In this document: one piece after another, positions 17,390 to 26,209 of the stretch
Layout of the letters: every line of letters begins with the position of its first letter
How positions within the stretch are numbered: position 1 is the first letter of the stretch
Origin: Priestia megaterium
GTDB taxonomy: Bacteria > Bacillota > Bacilli > Bacillales > Bacillaceae_H
Length of the DNA: 64,000 nucleotides
Direction of reading: 5' to 3'
NCBI RefSeq assembly: GCF_023824195.1
Contig: NZ_CP085442.1
Coordinates: 2,456,001-2,520,000, forward strand
Made by a program: the position numbers and the translations under genes
Notes under the pieces: model-generated
The model's database searches: none
Told to the model about the DNA's origin: nothing
The model's input: only the letters and a program-made list of their open reading frames with translations

Positions 17390-17403
17390 TGAAAGCACTT
17401 ACA
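17390..17403 (+). promoter_or_regulatory. cre-like CcpA site
   Basis: TGAAAGCACTTACA matches the cre consensus TGWAANCGNTNWCA at all but one position. It lies about 100 bases before the DUF3870 gene. The identical 14-mer occurs before frlO at 55454. Confidence 0.5.
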
Positions 17404-17501
17404 TAACTAAAAGCATATGAGTTAATCTCATTTGACCTTTCAGAATTATTATTGTAAAAGTGCGGAGTAATTAAATAGTTTTTAAAAGGAGATTAAGGGG
17501 C

Positions 17502-17831
17502 ATGCAAATACTGAATACAGTCATTGTGACAGGATATGCAAAAGCTCCACAGGGAACTTCCATGTATGAAATGTATAAGCATGCGGGAATTGTACTAGAA
17601 GTGGATCTGACAGAGCATAAAATTGTAAATGCTGAGTTTACGTTTATTACGGAGCTGACGCAAAATTTTTTCCGGAAGCTGCTTATTGGTTACTGCCTTG
17701 CAGATGGAATTGAACCTCTTATTGAACGTATTCAAAATTATTATTTTGCTCCATCTCAACAGGCGATTATCGTAGCGCTCCAGGCTGCAATCCAACGTTA
17801 CTGGGATAATGTGAATCAAAAAATTACATAG
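17502..17831 (+). CDS. DUF3870 domain protein
   Basis: A 109-residue protein made of one DUF3870 domain: VTGYAKAPQGTSMYEMYKHAGIVLEVDL at the start, FTFITELTQNFFRKLLIGYCLADGIEPLIERI in the middle. No catalytic motif is evident and the family's role is not established. DUF3870 genes are often seen next to amino-acid catabolic genes, which is the case here. The ATG follows AAAAGGAGATTAAGGGGC. It stands between a cre-like site and a long attenuator-like hairpin that leads into the lysine cluster. Confidence 0.8.
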   Translation: MQILNTVIVTGYAKAPQGTSMYEMYKHAGIVLEVDLTEHKIVNAEFTFITELTQNFFRKLLIGYCLADGIEPLIERIQNYYFAPSQQAIIVALQAAIQRYWDNVNQKIT

Positions 17832-17880
17832 CGTTTGGTTAGAATAAAGTGAGAAGACAACCTCTTTTCATGGTCTTATT

Positions 17881-17967
17881 AAAACCAAGCAGACACACAC
17901 ACTTTACAAAGAGTGGGGGACATCCCTGTTTCTTTTGGGAGTCATTGTGTCCTGCTTGGTTTTTTTC
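17881..17967 (+). terminator. Terminator-like hairpin with 59-base loop, candidate attenuator
   Basis: AAAACCAAGCAG (17881-17892) pairs perfectly with CTGCTTGGTTTT (17952-17963), extendable by ACACA/TGTGT past one bulge, and a run of T residues follows. The loop can fold further (CACTTT/AGAGTG). Only 43 bases separate it from the first CoA-transferase gene and no promoter is visible there, so operon transcripts probably have to read through it. Confidence 0.65.
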
Positions 17968-18010
17968 GTGTAAAGCGCTGTGAAATATAAAAAGAAAAGG
18001 AGGAAACAAA

Positions 18011-18667
18011 ATGAACAAAATCATCACGCGCGAAGAAGCAATAGAAAAAATAACAGATGGCGCACGCATTATGGTAGGTGGATTTGGTCTTGTTGGAAGC
18101 CCGCTTAGTCTGATTGAAGCGATTGCCAAATCAAACCTTAAAGATTTAGAGATTATTAGTAATAACCTCGGTGAACCTGGAAAAGGATTAGGTGTATTGG
18201 TTCAAAAAAAACAAGTAAAAAAAGCCATAGGGTCTTATTTTACTTCCAACCCTGAAGTTGTACACGCTTGTCAACAACAAGAACTTCAAGTGGAGCTCAT
18301 CCCACAAGGAACAATGTCCGAGGCTATTAGAGCAGGAGGAGCAGGCATCGGAGGATTTTATACGCCTGTGAGCGTAGGGACCCAGCTGGCGGAAGGAAAA
18401 GAAGAACGAGTATTAAAAGGAAAGAAATATGTTTTGCAAGAATCGTTGCACGCAGATGTAGCTCTTATAAAAGCTAAAAAAGCAGATCGACTCGGAAATC
18501 TTATTTACAGCAAATCAGCAAGAAACTTTAATCCAATGATGGCAACAGCCGCTGATATCGTGATTGCCGAAGTAGAAGAAGTTGTTGAAGTTGGACAGAT
18601 TTCTCCTGAAGAAATTGTAACTCCTCATTTATACGTTACTTATATCGTAGTGAAAGGAGAAAAATAA
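18011..18667 (+). CDS. yodS: Acyl/acetoacetate CoA-transferase, alpha subunit
   Basis: A 218-residue class I CoA-transferase subunit A. It has the family opening GARIMVGGFGLVGSPLSLIEAI (about 17-38) with the CoA-binding glycine-rich loop, and SNNLGEPGKGLGVL. It resembles the AtoD/ScoA/YodS family. In Bacillus the yodR-yodS pair accompanies kamA and moves CoA onto an oxo-acid. Here it would make 3-oxo-6-aminohexanoyl-CoA from the deaminated beta-lysine; the donor could be acetyl-CoA or succinyl-CoA. A strong AAAAGGAGGAAACAAA site precedes the ATG. Assignment to A or S nomenclature is by family size and order. Confidence 0.85.
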   Translation: MNKIITREEAIEKITDGARIMVGGFGLVGSPLSLIEAIAKSNLKDLEIISNNLGEPGKGLGVLVQKKQVKKAIGSYFTSNPEVVHACQQQELQVELIPQGTMSEAIRAGGAGIGGFYTPVSVGTQLAEGKEERVLKGKKYVLQESLHADVALIKAKKADRLGNLIYSKSARNFNPMMATAADIVIAEVEEVVEVGQISPEEIVTPHLYVTYIVVKGEK

Positions 18668-18668
18668 G

Positions 18669-19331
18669 ATGAACGTCAAACAATATATTGCTGCGCGTGC
18701 TGCAAAAGAGCTTTGTCACGGAGATGTAGTGAACCTAGGAATAGGCATTCCTACTCTGGTTGCTAATTATATTTCACCCGATGTTCACGTGTTTTTACAT
18801 TCAGAAAACGGGATTCTCGGCGTTGGGCCTACTCCTAAAGAAGCTTATGTAGATCCAGAACTTGTGAATGCTGGAAAGCTGCCCGTCACGGTTTTGGAAG
18901 GTTCCTCATTTTTTAACAGTGCCGATTCCTTTGCCATGATACGCGGAGGCCATGTGAATGTATCCATTCTTGGAGTGCTTCAAGTAGATGAAGCAGGCCG
19001 AATTGCAAACTGGGCTGTTCCTGGGAAAAGCGTTCTTGGCGTAGGAGGAGCAATGGATTTATTAGAAGGTTCAAAAAAAGTGATTGTGACGACTCTTCAT
19101 ACGAATAGTCAAGGAGAGTCAAAGCTAGTTGGGAAGTTAACCTATCCGCTCACTTCAGAGCGACGAGTCGATATGATTATTACGGAATTAGCTGTCTTTT
19201 CGGTAACGGACCTTGGTCTTGAACTTCTTGAAACAGCTCCCGGTGTTTCTTTAGAGGAAGTAAAACAAAAAACACAGGCTTCTTTTCACGTTTCTAAATT
19301 GTTTAGTAAAGACAATGAGGTGACGGCATAA
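18669..19331 (+). CDS. yodR: Acyl/acetoacetate CoA-transferase, beta subunit
   Basis: A 220-residue class I CoA-transferase subunit B. It contains VNLGIGIPTLVANYI (about 21) and the catalytic glutamate motif SENGILGVGP (about 46), where the Glu forms the covalent CoA thioester. It starts one base after the alpha-subunit stop and follows GAAAGGAGAAAAATAAG. The two subunits form one enzyme. A later proline/glycine-rich loop (WAVPGKSVLGVGGAMDL) is also typical. Confidence 0.88.
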   Translation: MNVKQYIAARAAKELCHGDVVNLGIGIPTLVANYISPDVHVFLHSENGILGVGPTPKEAYVDPELVNAGKLPVTVLEGSSFFNSADSFAMIRGGHVNVSILGVLQVDEAGRIANWAVPGKSVLGVGGAMDLLEGSKKVIVTTLHTNSQGESKLVGKLTYPLTSERRVDMIITELAVFSVTDLGLELLETAPGVSLEEVKQKTQASFHVSKLFSKDNEVTA

Positions 19332-20521
19332 TGACAGTGATTGTAAATGCATTTCGAACTCCTATCGGAAAGTTTGGCGGTTCGCTTGCAGATACGCTTC
19401 CGGAAGAACTAGTCTCTCTTGTGATGAAAAACAATTTGTCTTCAGCCGGATACACGTCAGAGATTGTCGATGAAATTATCGTCGGACAAACGAAACAAAG
19501 CGCTCATGCTCCTAATATAGCAAGAGTAGCTGGACTGAAAGCTCAATTCTCTGAACGTATTCCAGCTTATACCGTGCACCGCCAGTGCGGCTCAGGTATG
19601 CAGGCTGTGATGAATGGAGCTATGTCCATTTTATCGGGTCAAGCCGAAGTGGTATTAGCCGGAGGAGTGGAAAGCATGTCTCAAGCACCGCACTATACGG
19701 TAGGCACTCGTTTCGGTTTTCACGTTGGTGATTTAACACTCTATGACTCTAATACAGAAAGTCAGCCAAAATCACAGCCTGAAACTTTATACGGAACGTT
19801 TACAATGGGACAGACGGCCGAGTGGCTCGCTGAAAAGTATAGTATTAGCCGCGCGGAACAAGATGAGTTTTCTTTTTATAGTCAGGAAAAAGCTAGGCGG
19901 GCTATAGAACTTGATTTGTTTGAAGAAGAAATTATCCCAGTGCCTGTAAAAGAAGGAAAAAAAGGAATGGGGCATTTTGCAACAGATGAATTTCCGCGGC
20001 TTACTAGTAAAGAAAAGCTTGGTGCGCTTAAGCCAGTTTTTCAAAGGAATGGAACGGTGACAGCGGGCAATTCATCCGGCAGAAACGATGGCGCTTCGAT
20101 GATGCTGCTGATGTCGGAAGAAAAAGCTGAGCACCTCGGATTAACACCTATGGCAAAGATTGTGTCATTTGCCGCGGCCGGTGTCTCTCCAAAGGAAATG
20201 GGAATTGGCCCTGTTTCTGCTTCACAAATTGCTTTAAATAAAGTCGGTTTACGCTTAGGTGATATGGACTTGATTGAATTAAACGAAGCATTTGCCGCCC
20301 AAAGTATTGCTTGCTTAAGAGAATGGAATATCACATCAGAAAAAGTGAATGTAAACGGAGGAGCGATTGCGCTTGGACACCCTTTAGGCTGCTCCGGGGC
20401 AAGAATTATAACAACTTTGTGTCATGAGCTCCAAAAGCAAAAAAGACGATACGGCCTCGCAACTATTTGCGTTGCAGGAGGATTAGGAATGGCGATGGTG
20501 GTGGAAAGATGGACGAAATAA
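19331..20521 (+). CDS. Acetyl-CoA acetyltransferase/3-oxoacyl-CoA thiolase
   Basis: A 396-residue thiolase with catalytic Cys86 in HRQCGSGMQAV, the ELNEAFAAQ motif (about 317) and the C-terminal GGAIALGHPLGCSGAR containing the His and second Cys. It would cleave 3-oxo-6-aminohexanoyl-CoA with CoA into 4-aminobutyryl-CoA and acetyl-CoA, which links lysine breakdown to GABA. It could also act as a plain acetoacetyl-CoA thiolase. The ATG overlaps the CoA-transferase stop as TAATG, so the three proteins are co-translated. Confidence 0.88.
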   Translation: MTVIVNAFRTPIGKFGGSLADTLPEELVSLVMKNNLSSAGYTSEIVDEIIVGQTKQSAHAPNIARVAGLKAQFSERIPAYTVHRQCGSGMQAVMNGAMSILSGQAEVVLAGGVESMSQAPHYTVGTRFGFHVGDLTLYDSNTESQPKSQPETLYGTFTMGQTAEWLAEKYSISRAEQDEFSFYSQEKARRAIELDLFEEEIIPVPVKEGKKGMGHFATDEFPRLTSKEKLGALKPVFQRNGTVTAGNSSGRNDGASMMLLMSEEKAEHLGLTPMAKIVSFAAAGVSPKEMGIGPVSASQIALNKVGLRLGDMDLIELNEAFAAQSIACLREWNITSEKVNVNGGAIALGHPLGCSGARIITTLCHELQKQKRRYGLATICVAGGLGMAMVVERWTK

Positions 20522-21894
20522 AAAGAGACTATGTTTTTCATAGAGATCTAACAAAAAAGTACCCTATGATTACACACGGTGAAGGAAGCTACTTAATAGA
20601 TGAACAAGGAAAAAAGTATTTAGACGGCTGCTCCGGGGCCGTGGCGGCAAACTTAGGGCACGGCATTGTAAAAATAGCCGAGGCGATGGCTGATCAGGCA
20701 AAAAAAGCGGCGTTTGTTCATACATTACGTTTTGAAACGGATGTTTTGCATAAGCTTGCAGGTGTAATTGGTAAAATGGCGCCACCTCATTTAAACAAAG
20801 TCTATTTTACATCAGGAGGATCAGAAGCAAATGAAAGTGCATTAAAATTAGCAAGGCAATATCACAGAGATGCCGGAAAGACGCAAAAACACATCGTAAT
20901 CGGAAGGTGGCAGTCTTACCACGGAAATACGATAGGTGCACTATCAGCTGGAGGGGACGTAAAAAGACGATATCCTTATACACCTAATCTTTTACATTTT
21001 GCGCACGTCTATTCTCCGTATTGTCATCGCTGTCCGTATAATCGCAATCAAGAGGACTGCATGGCAAATCAAAACTGGAGCTGTATCACCGATATCGAAC
21101 GCACCATTTTAGAGCTTGGTCCAGAAAATATTTCAGCTTTTATCGCAGAGCCCATCGTAGGAAGTCAGCAAGGAGCTGTTGTACCTCCGCTTGACTATTT
21201 CAAAAAAGTACGTGAGCTTTGCAGCCGCTATGACATTCTTTTGATTGTTGATGAAGTTATGACAGGCTTCGGGAGAACGGGAACTGATTTTGCAGTGGAA
21301 CAATTCGGAATCGAACCGGATATCCTAACGTTTGGTAAAGGAGTTTCAGCTGGGTACGCTCCTTTAGGAGGAATGATTGTCCATGACCGTCTGATTCAAG
21401 GCCTGTTAGAAAATAGCAGCGGGAAATTTCTTCATGGCTATACGTACAGTGGACATCCTGTTTCAATAGCAGCAGGTCTTGCTGCTTTGGATATGTATGA
21501 AGAAATGAATATCCTTCAAAACGTTGAAACTCAAGGCGCGTATTTAATGGAATGTTTAGTAGCGCTGCAGCGCAAGCATCCTTATATTTCAGATATTCGC
21601 GGCCGCGGCCTTTTAATTGGATTAGAATTAATGAAAGACGCCAATCAACAGATATTTTTCGAGCCAAGTGAAGCAGCCAGCGAAAAGCTCAATGAAATTT
21701 GTATGGAGCTTGGAGGCGTATTTTATCCAGGATCCGGATCTGTAGATGGACATAAAGGAGAACATATCATTATCAGTCCTCCTTTAAATATAACGAAATC
21801 AGAAGTTGATGAAATAGTGAGATTGCTAGATCAAGCGTTTTCTATTTTTCATCAGCACATAAGAAAGGATGAGTCATATGAAAGTGCAAAATAA
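20509..21894 (+). CDS. yodT: Class III aminotransferase (YodT-like)
   Basis: A 461-residue PLP enzyme of the omega-aminotransferase family. It has SGGSEANESALKLARQYH (about 101), the PLP-binding Asp in LLIVDEVMTGFGRTG (about 245) and the Schiff-base lysine in TFGKGVSAGYAPLGG (about 275). A CHRCPYNRNQEDC segment near residue 172 is an unusual four-Cys-type insertion shared with YodT-like members. The likely substrate is beta-lysine, whose 3-amino group is removed to give 3-oxo-6-aminohexanoate. The chosen ATG overlaps the thiolase gene by 13 bases; the ribosome site is weak, so translation probably depends on coupling. Confidence 0.82.
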   Translation: MDEIKRDYVFHRDLTKKYPMITHGEGSYLIDEQGKKYLDGCSGAVAANLGHGIVKIAEAMADQAKKAAFVHTLRFETDVLHKLAGVIGKMAPPHLNKVYFTSGGSEANESALKLARQYHRDAGKTQKHIVIGRWQSYHGNTIGALSAGGDVKRRYPYTPNLLHFAHVYSPYCHRCPYNRNQEDCMANQNWSCITDIERTILELGPENISAFIAEPIVGSQQGAVVPPLDYFKKVRELCSRYDILLIVDEVMTGFGRTGTDFAVEQFGIEPDILTFGKGVSAGYAPLGGMIVHDRLIQGLLENSSGKFLHGYTYSGHPVSIAAGLAALDMYEEMNILQNVETQGAYLMECLVALQRKHPYISDIRGRGLLIGLELMKDANQQIFFEPSEAASEKLNEICMELGGVFYPGSGSVDGHKGEHIIISPPLNITKSEVDEIVRLLDQAFSIFHQHIRKDESYESAK

Positions 21895-23173
21895 AACAGA
21901 AGAGCTTCAAATCAAAGGAAAAAAACATTTATCACCCGTGATGACAAGAGTAACAGAGCTTGTTATTGAAAAAGCGCAAGGTGCGAAATTTTGGACAGCT
22001 GATGGCACGGAATACATTGATTTTGTATCAGGAGTAGCTGTCAATGCAGTGGGTCATACGCATGAAAAGATGGTAGAAGCGATAAAAAAACAAGCAGATC
22101 AGCTGCTTCACCTAGGCTTAAACTACGGCTATTACGAAACAGCAGTGAATTTAGCAGAAAAGCTTGCGCAAATTACTCCTGGAAACTTAGACACGGTGTT
22201 TTTTTCAAACTCAGGCGCAGAAGCCATTGATGGTGCGCTCAAATTAGCAAAAGCGGCCACTGGCAGACCAGCGATCATTGCTTTTGAAGGTTCTTTTCAC
22301 GGCCGTACACTAGGAGCTACAGCTATTACGGCTTCAAGCTCAAAATACCGCAGCTACTACGAGCCGATTTTAGGAGAAGTGTATCACGCTCCTTATCCGT
22401 ATCCAAGTCAGCTTCCTAATGTTGACGAGGAAGAAGCGGAAGCATATTGCTTAAATCAACTGCAAAAGCTGTTTGAACTGCGAGTAGATCCTTCACGCGT
22501 AGCAGCGATTGTAATTGAGCCAGTCATGGGCGAAGGAGGCTATTACCCTGCTCCTTCTAGCTTTTTACGCGCACTGAGAGACATAGCGAATGATTACGGA
22601 ATTCTGCTTATTTTTGATGAAGTGCAAACGGGATTTGGCCGCACTGGAAAAATGTTTGCCGCAGAACATGCTGGAGTTACACCAGATATTTTAGTTTTAG
22701 CAAAAGCTCTTTCCGGTGGCATGCCATTAGGAGCTATTGTAGCAAGCCGAGAACTGCATGAGAAATGGCCAACAGCTGGACATGGTTCTACTTTTGGTGG
22801 AAATCCAGTATCGTGCGCAGCTGCTTTAGCTAATATTTCAATCATTGAAGAAGAAAAGCTTGTAGAGCGCAGTGAAAAAGTAGGTACTGATATTGTTAAA
22901 CGCCTTCAGCATTCTATCGGACATTTATCGGCTATTAAAGAGGTTAGAGGAATTGGTATGATGATTGGTATTGAATTTCATGCTGAAACAGCAGCTGCTT
23001 ATGTCCCTGTTATTAAATCAAAAGCGCTGGAAAAAAGACTGCTTATTATGAACTGTGGAGTCAAAGGGCAAACCATTCGTTTAATGCTGCCGCTAAATAT
23101 TGATAAAGACGTGCTGAATCAAGGGCTGTCTTTACTAGAAGAAGTCATCACAGAAGCAGTTTCAATTAACTAG
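21878..23173 (+). CDS. gabT: 4-aminobutyrate aminotransferase-like class III enzyme
   Basis: A 431-residue PLP enzyme: SNSGAEAIDGALKLAK (about 111), GSFHGRTLGATAITAS (about 138), LIFDEVQTGFGRTG (about 243) and the lysine in LAKALSGGMPLGAIV (about 270). The pattern is that of GabT/ornithine-type enzymes. In this cluster it would convert GABA, released from 4-aminobutyryl-CoA, to succinate semialdehyde. The ATG at 21878 is nine bases after AGAAAGG; ATG 21869 is in frame but overlaps that site. It overlaps the YodT-like gene by 17 bases. Confidence 0.85.
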   Translation: MKVQNKTEELQIKGKKHLSPVMTRVTELVIEKAQGAKFWTADGTEYIDFVSGVAVNAVGHTHEKMVEAIKKQADQLLHLGLNYGYYETAVNLAEKLAQITPGNLDTVFFSNSGAEAIDGALKLAKAATGRPAIIAFEGSFHGRTLGATAITASSSKYRSYYEPILGEVYHAPYPYPSQLPNVDEEEAEAYCLNQLQKLFELRVDPSRVAAIVIEPVMGEGGYYPAPSSFLRALRDIANDYGILLIFDEVQTGFGRTGKMFAAEHAGVTPDILVLAKALSGGMPLGAIVASRELHEKWPTAGHGSTFGGNPVSCAAALANISIIEEEKLVERSEKVGTDIVKRLQHSIGHLSAIKEVRGIGMMIGIEFHAETAAAYVPVIKSKALEKRLLIMNCGVKGQTIRLMLPLNIDKDVLNQGLSLLEEVITEAVSIN

Positions 23174-23201
23174 CTTTTTAAATGAAAAGGAGGGTAACAA
23201 T

Positions 23202-24659
23202 ATGAGTCACACTAAAACCGAACTGTTACAAGGAAATTTATATATTAACGGCGAGTGGGTAAGTGAAGAGGAGCAAACCTATTTTGAAAGTATAAACCCT
23301 GCAACACAAGAGCTCGTCGGAACGTGCGCAGCCGCTACGGCTAGTCAAGTCGACGATGCGGTAAAAGCGGCTAGTACAGCCTACAGCCACTGGAAAAATA
23401 CATCTATTCCTGAACGTGCAGCATTTTTAACAAAAGCAGCTGAGCTTTTTGAAGACAGAAAAGAAGAGCTAGCTCAAGTGATGACAAAAGAGATGGGAAA
23501 ACCGCTGACAGAATCCATAGGGGAAGTTGGTGTCGTCATTGCAACAGCTCAGTATATGGCGGGAGAAGGAAGACGTTTGTTTGGCGAAATAGTGCCCGCT
23601 GGCTTTCCTGACCGAGATATAAAAATGGTTCGCGAACCGCTTGGAGTTGTGGCATGTATTACACCTTGGAACTTTCCTGTTTCTCTCGCTTCTTATAAAA
23701 TGTTTGCCGCTTTAATCGCTGGCAATACCGTTGTCTGGAAGCCGGCTTCAGAAGTGGCGCTCTCAGCGAAGATTTTTATGGAAGTATTGCACGCTGCGGG
23801 ACTTCCAAAAGGAACAATTAACTTGCTTACGGGATCCGGTAGAATTGTTGGACAAAAGCTTGCTACGCACTCTGAAGTGAAAATCATTTCATTTACGGGC
23901 TCTACGGAAGTTGGGCAGCAATTAGCAGAAATGAGCAGCAAAACCTTAAAACGAATTTCATTAGAGCTAGGAGGAAAAAACGCGGTTATCGTATTAAAAG
24001 ATGCTGATTTGGATAAAGCAGCAGAAGGAATTGTTAAATCAGCATTTACAACAACGGGACAGCGCTGTACCGCAGCTAGCAGAGTGATTGTAGAACGTTC
24101 AGTAAAAGAAGAGCTTTTGAAAAAAGTAGTAGCTCTTACAAAGGAAATGAAGATTGGAAATGGTCTTGATGAAAGGGTTGTGATAGGCCCGCTTGTAAAT
24201 GAACAGCAGTGCCGTTTAGTAGAAGATTACGTGCAAAAAGCGGTGGAAGAAGGCGGAAATATTGCGCTCGGAGGTCATGCTCTATCAGAGTTAGGGACTT
24301 GTTATTACATGCCTACGATTATTGATAACGTTCGTTCGAACCACACCATTGCTCAAGAAGAGATTTTTGGCCCCGTGCTTGCTTTTATTGAAGTAGATGG
24401 CTATGAAGAAGCAATGAGGGTCAATAACGGGACGATGTATGGACTTTCCACTTCTATTTATACAAGCAGCTTACATTATGCCAGCCGAGCAGCCAAAGAC
24501 GCTGTTAGCGGATTAGTCTATATCAATAATGGAACATCTAATGCTGAAATGGGGGTAGCATTCGGAGGAATGAAGATGTCTGGCAACGGTCACAGGGAAG
24601 TTTCTCATCATGCATTTGATGTGATGACAGAATGGAAGTCTGTCTACACCAACTATTAA
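23202..24659 (+). CDS. gabD: NAD(P)-dependent aldehyde dehydrogenase (succinate-semialdehyde dehydrogenase-like)
   Basis: A 485-residue aldehyde dehydrogenase. It shows ITPWNFPVSLASYKM (about 151), the cofactor segment FTGSTEVGQQ (about 231), the general-base glutamate in LELGGKNAVIV (about 255) and the catalytic Cys in TTGQRCTAASR (about 287). It closes with PFGG-type FGGMKMSGNGHREV. Its position after the GabT-like gene makes succinate semialdehyde the most likely substrate, giving succinate for the TCA cycle. A related semialdehyde such as 2-oxoglutarate semialdehyde cannot be excluded. Confidence 0.87.
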   Translation: MSHTKTELLQGNLYINGEWVSEEEQTYFESINPATQELVGTCAAATASQVDDAVKAASTAYSHWKNTSIPERAAFLTKAAELFEDRKEELAQVMTKEMGKPLTESIGEVGVVIATAQYMAGEGRRLFGEIVPAGFPDRDIKMVREPLGVVACITPWNFPVSLASYKMFAALIAGNTVVWKPASEVALSAKIFMEVLHAAGLPKGTINLLTGSGRIVGQKLATHSEVKIISFTGSTEVGQQLAEMSSKTLKRISLELGGKNAVIVLKDADLDKAAEGIVKSAFTTTGQRCTAASRVIVERSVKEELLKKVVALTKEMKIGNGLDERVVIGPLVNEQQCRLVEDYVQKAVEEGGNIALGGHALSELGTCYYMPTIIDNVRSNHTIAQEEIFGPVLAFIEVDGYEEAMRVNNGTMYGLSTSIYTSSLHYASRAAKDAVSGLVYINNGTSNAEMGVAFGGMKMSGNGHREVSHHAFDVMTEWKSVYTNY

Positions 24660-24688
24660 TCTCGCACCTTAGCGAAAAGGAGGAGCAC

Positions 24689-26209
24689 ATGTCTTCATAT
24701 CGCATTGGCATTGCCTTTTTTTATCATGAATCTCACAGCTTTAGTCCATTAAAAACAGAAATAGAACAGTTTGTACAAGAAGGCTATTTTGTTGGAACGG
24801 AAATATATAAAGCATACTCAGGAACCAAAACAGAAGTAGGGGGATTTTTAGATGTATTAAAGCAAGAAGAGCAGGTAGAAATCGTTCCCCTTGTTTGTGC
24901 AGCTGCAGTTCCGTCCGGGATTGTATCTTCTGAAGCTTATCACATAATTGAAAAGCAAATGCTGCACTCACTTACTCATGCGGGACCGTTAGACGGTTTG
25001 TTAATCGCTTTGCACGGTGCAATGGTCGTAAAACATCTTTTCGATCCTGAAGCTCATTTGTTAAATCAGATAAGAAGCTGTATAGGAAGCAACGTTCCTA
25101 TTGCTACTACGCTCGATATGCACGCAAATATCAGTGAAGATATGCTTACGTACACGCCGCTTCATTTCGGGTTTAAAACATATCCTCATGTTGATATGTA
25201 TGAACAAGGAGTGAATGCAGCGCGAGCGCTTTTAACACAAGTAAAAGAAAGCGCTATCTATTATGCATCTTTAAAAAAATTGCCTATGCTTTTGCCGTCG
25301 ATTAATATGCGAACAGCAGAAGGGCCGATGAAAAAAATGATTGATCTTGCTAAACAAGCCGAGCAAGAAGTAGACGTATACAATGTGTCCGTTTTTGGAG
25401 GCTTTCCGTATTCTGATATTCCAATTGCCGGAGCAAGCGTGCTCGTAACAGCTTTGAATCCTGAAACAGCAGAAAAAACAGCAAAGAAACTAGCTTCTCA
25501 GTTTTGGAGTATAAAAGAAGAGTTTATCGTAGATTTGCCTACCGTTGAAGAAGGTCTGCAAACAGCGTTAAAACTATCAAACGAACAGCCAATTGTGCTC
25601 GCTGATATAGCGGACAATCCTTTAAGCTGCGGAAGCGGCGATACAACAGAGCTTTTGGAATACATGCTGAAGCTAAATATGCCGGGGACACTGTTTGGAG
25701 GTCTTTATGACCCTGACTCTATTAAACAATGCGTGCAAGCAGGAGTTGGGAATTACGTCTCTCTTTCCTTAGGAGGAAAAGTTTCTCCTGAGTTCGGAAA
25801 GCCTGTTGAAGTTAAAGCACAGGTCATTGGTTTATCAGAAGGTGAGTTTTACAATTCGGGACCGTTTAATCAGCATTTGAAAGTAAATGTAAAAGGTGCA
25901 GCTCATATTCGAGTAGGAGAATTGGATATTTTGCTGATTGGAAGGCCGGTATCAGCAAACGATCCTGAACTTTTTCGCCATATCGGTATTGAGCCAGCGA
26001 CGAAAAAAATTATCGGTTTAAAAGCTAAAAATCATTTCAGAGCCGCTTTTGAACCGCTTGTAGGATCTATCATCTATGTGGATGCTCCAGGCGTAGCATC
26101 AAATCGCTTAACGACCTTTAATTATCAGCACATTCCAAATCCAATATGGCCGCTGCAAGATGCAAAATATGAAAGTGAAAAAAGGAGGAAAGAAAAATGG
26201 ATGCATTAA
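24689..26209 (+). CDS. M81 family metallopeptidase (MlrC-like)
   Basis: A 506-residue MlrC/DUF1485 protein. The N-terminal domain has the HESHSFSP opening (about 12), TTLDMHANISEDM (about 140) and YPHVDMYEQG (about 167), which hold the expected zinc-binding Asp and His residues. The C-terminal domain starts near 300 with LADIADNPLSCGSGDTTELL. MlrC hydrolyses linearised microcystin, but most family members act on unknown amide or small-peptide substrates. In the Bacillus yod-kamA operons the equivalent slot holds a deacetylase (YodQ), so a de-acylation of an N-acyl amino acid is a reasonable idea here. Confidence 0.82.
   Translation: MSSYRIGIAFFYHESHSFSPLKTEIEQFVQEGYFVGTEIYKAYSGTKTEVGGFLDVLKQEEQVEIVPLVCAAAVPSGIVSSEAYHIIEKQMLHSLTHAGPLDGLLIALHGAMVVKHLFDPEAHLLNQIRSCIGSNVPIATTLDMHANISEDMLTYTPLHFGFKTYPHVDMYEQGVNAARALLTQVKESAIYYASLKKLPMLLPSINMRTAEGPMKKMIDLAKQAEQEVDVYNVSVFGGFPYSDIPIAGASVLVTALNPETAEKTAKKLASQFWSIKEEFIVDLPTVEEGLQTALKLSNEQPIVLADIADNPLSCGSGDTTELLEYMLKLNMPGTLFGGLYDPDSIKQCVQAGVGNYVSLSLGGKVSPEFGKPVEVKAQVIGLSEGEFYNSGPFNQHLKVNVKGAAHIRVGELDILLIGRPVSANDPELFRHIGIEPATKKIIGLKAKNHFRAAFEPLVGSIIYVDAPGVASNRLTTFNYQHIPNPIWPLQDAKYESEKRRKEKWMH

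Noticed and set aside
17969..17984. TGTAAAGCGCTGTGAA as a cre site before the CoA-transferase genes
   Set aside because: Any alignment with the cre consensus leaves about three mismatches; the site at 17390 is much better.
20467..20508. Upstream TTG start for the YodT-like aminotransferase
   Set aside because: The extra residues come from the coding end of the thiolase gene and do not look like the family; the ATG at 20509 gives the normal N-terminus.
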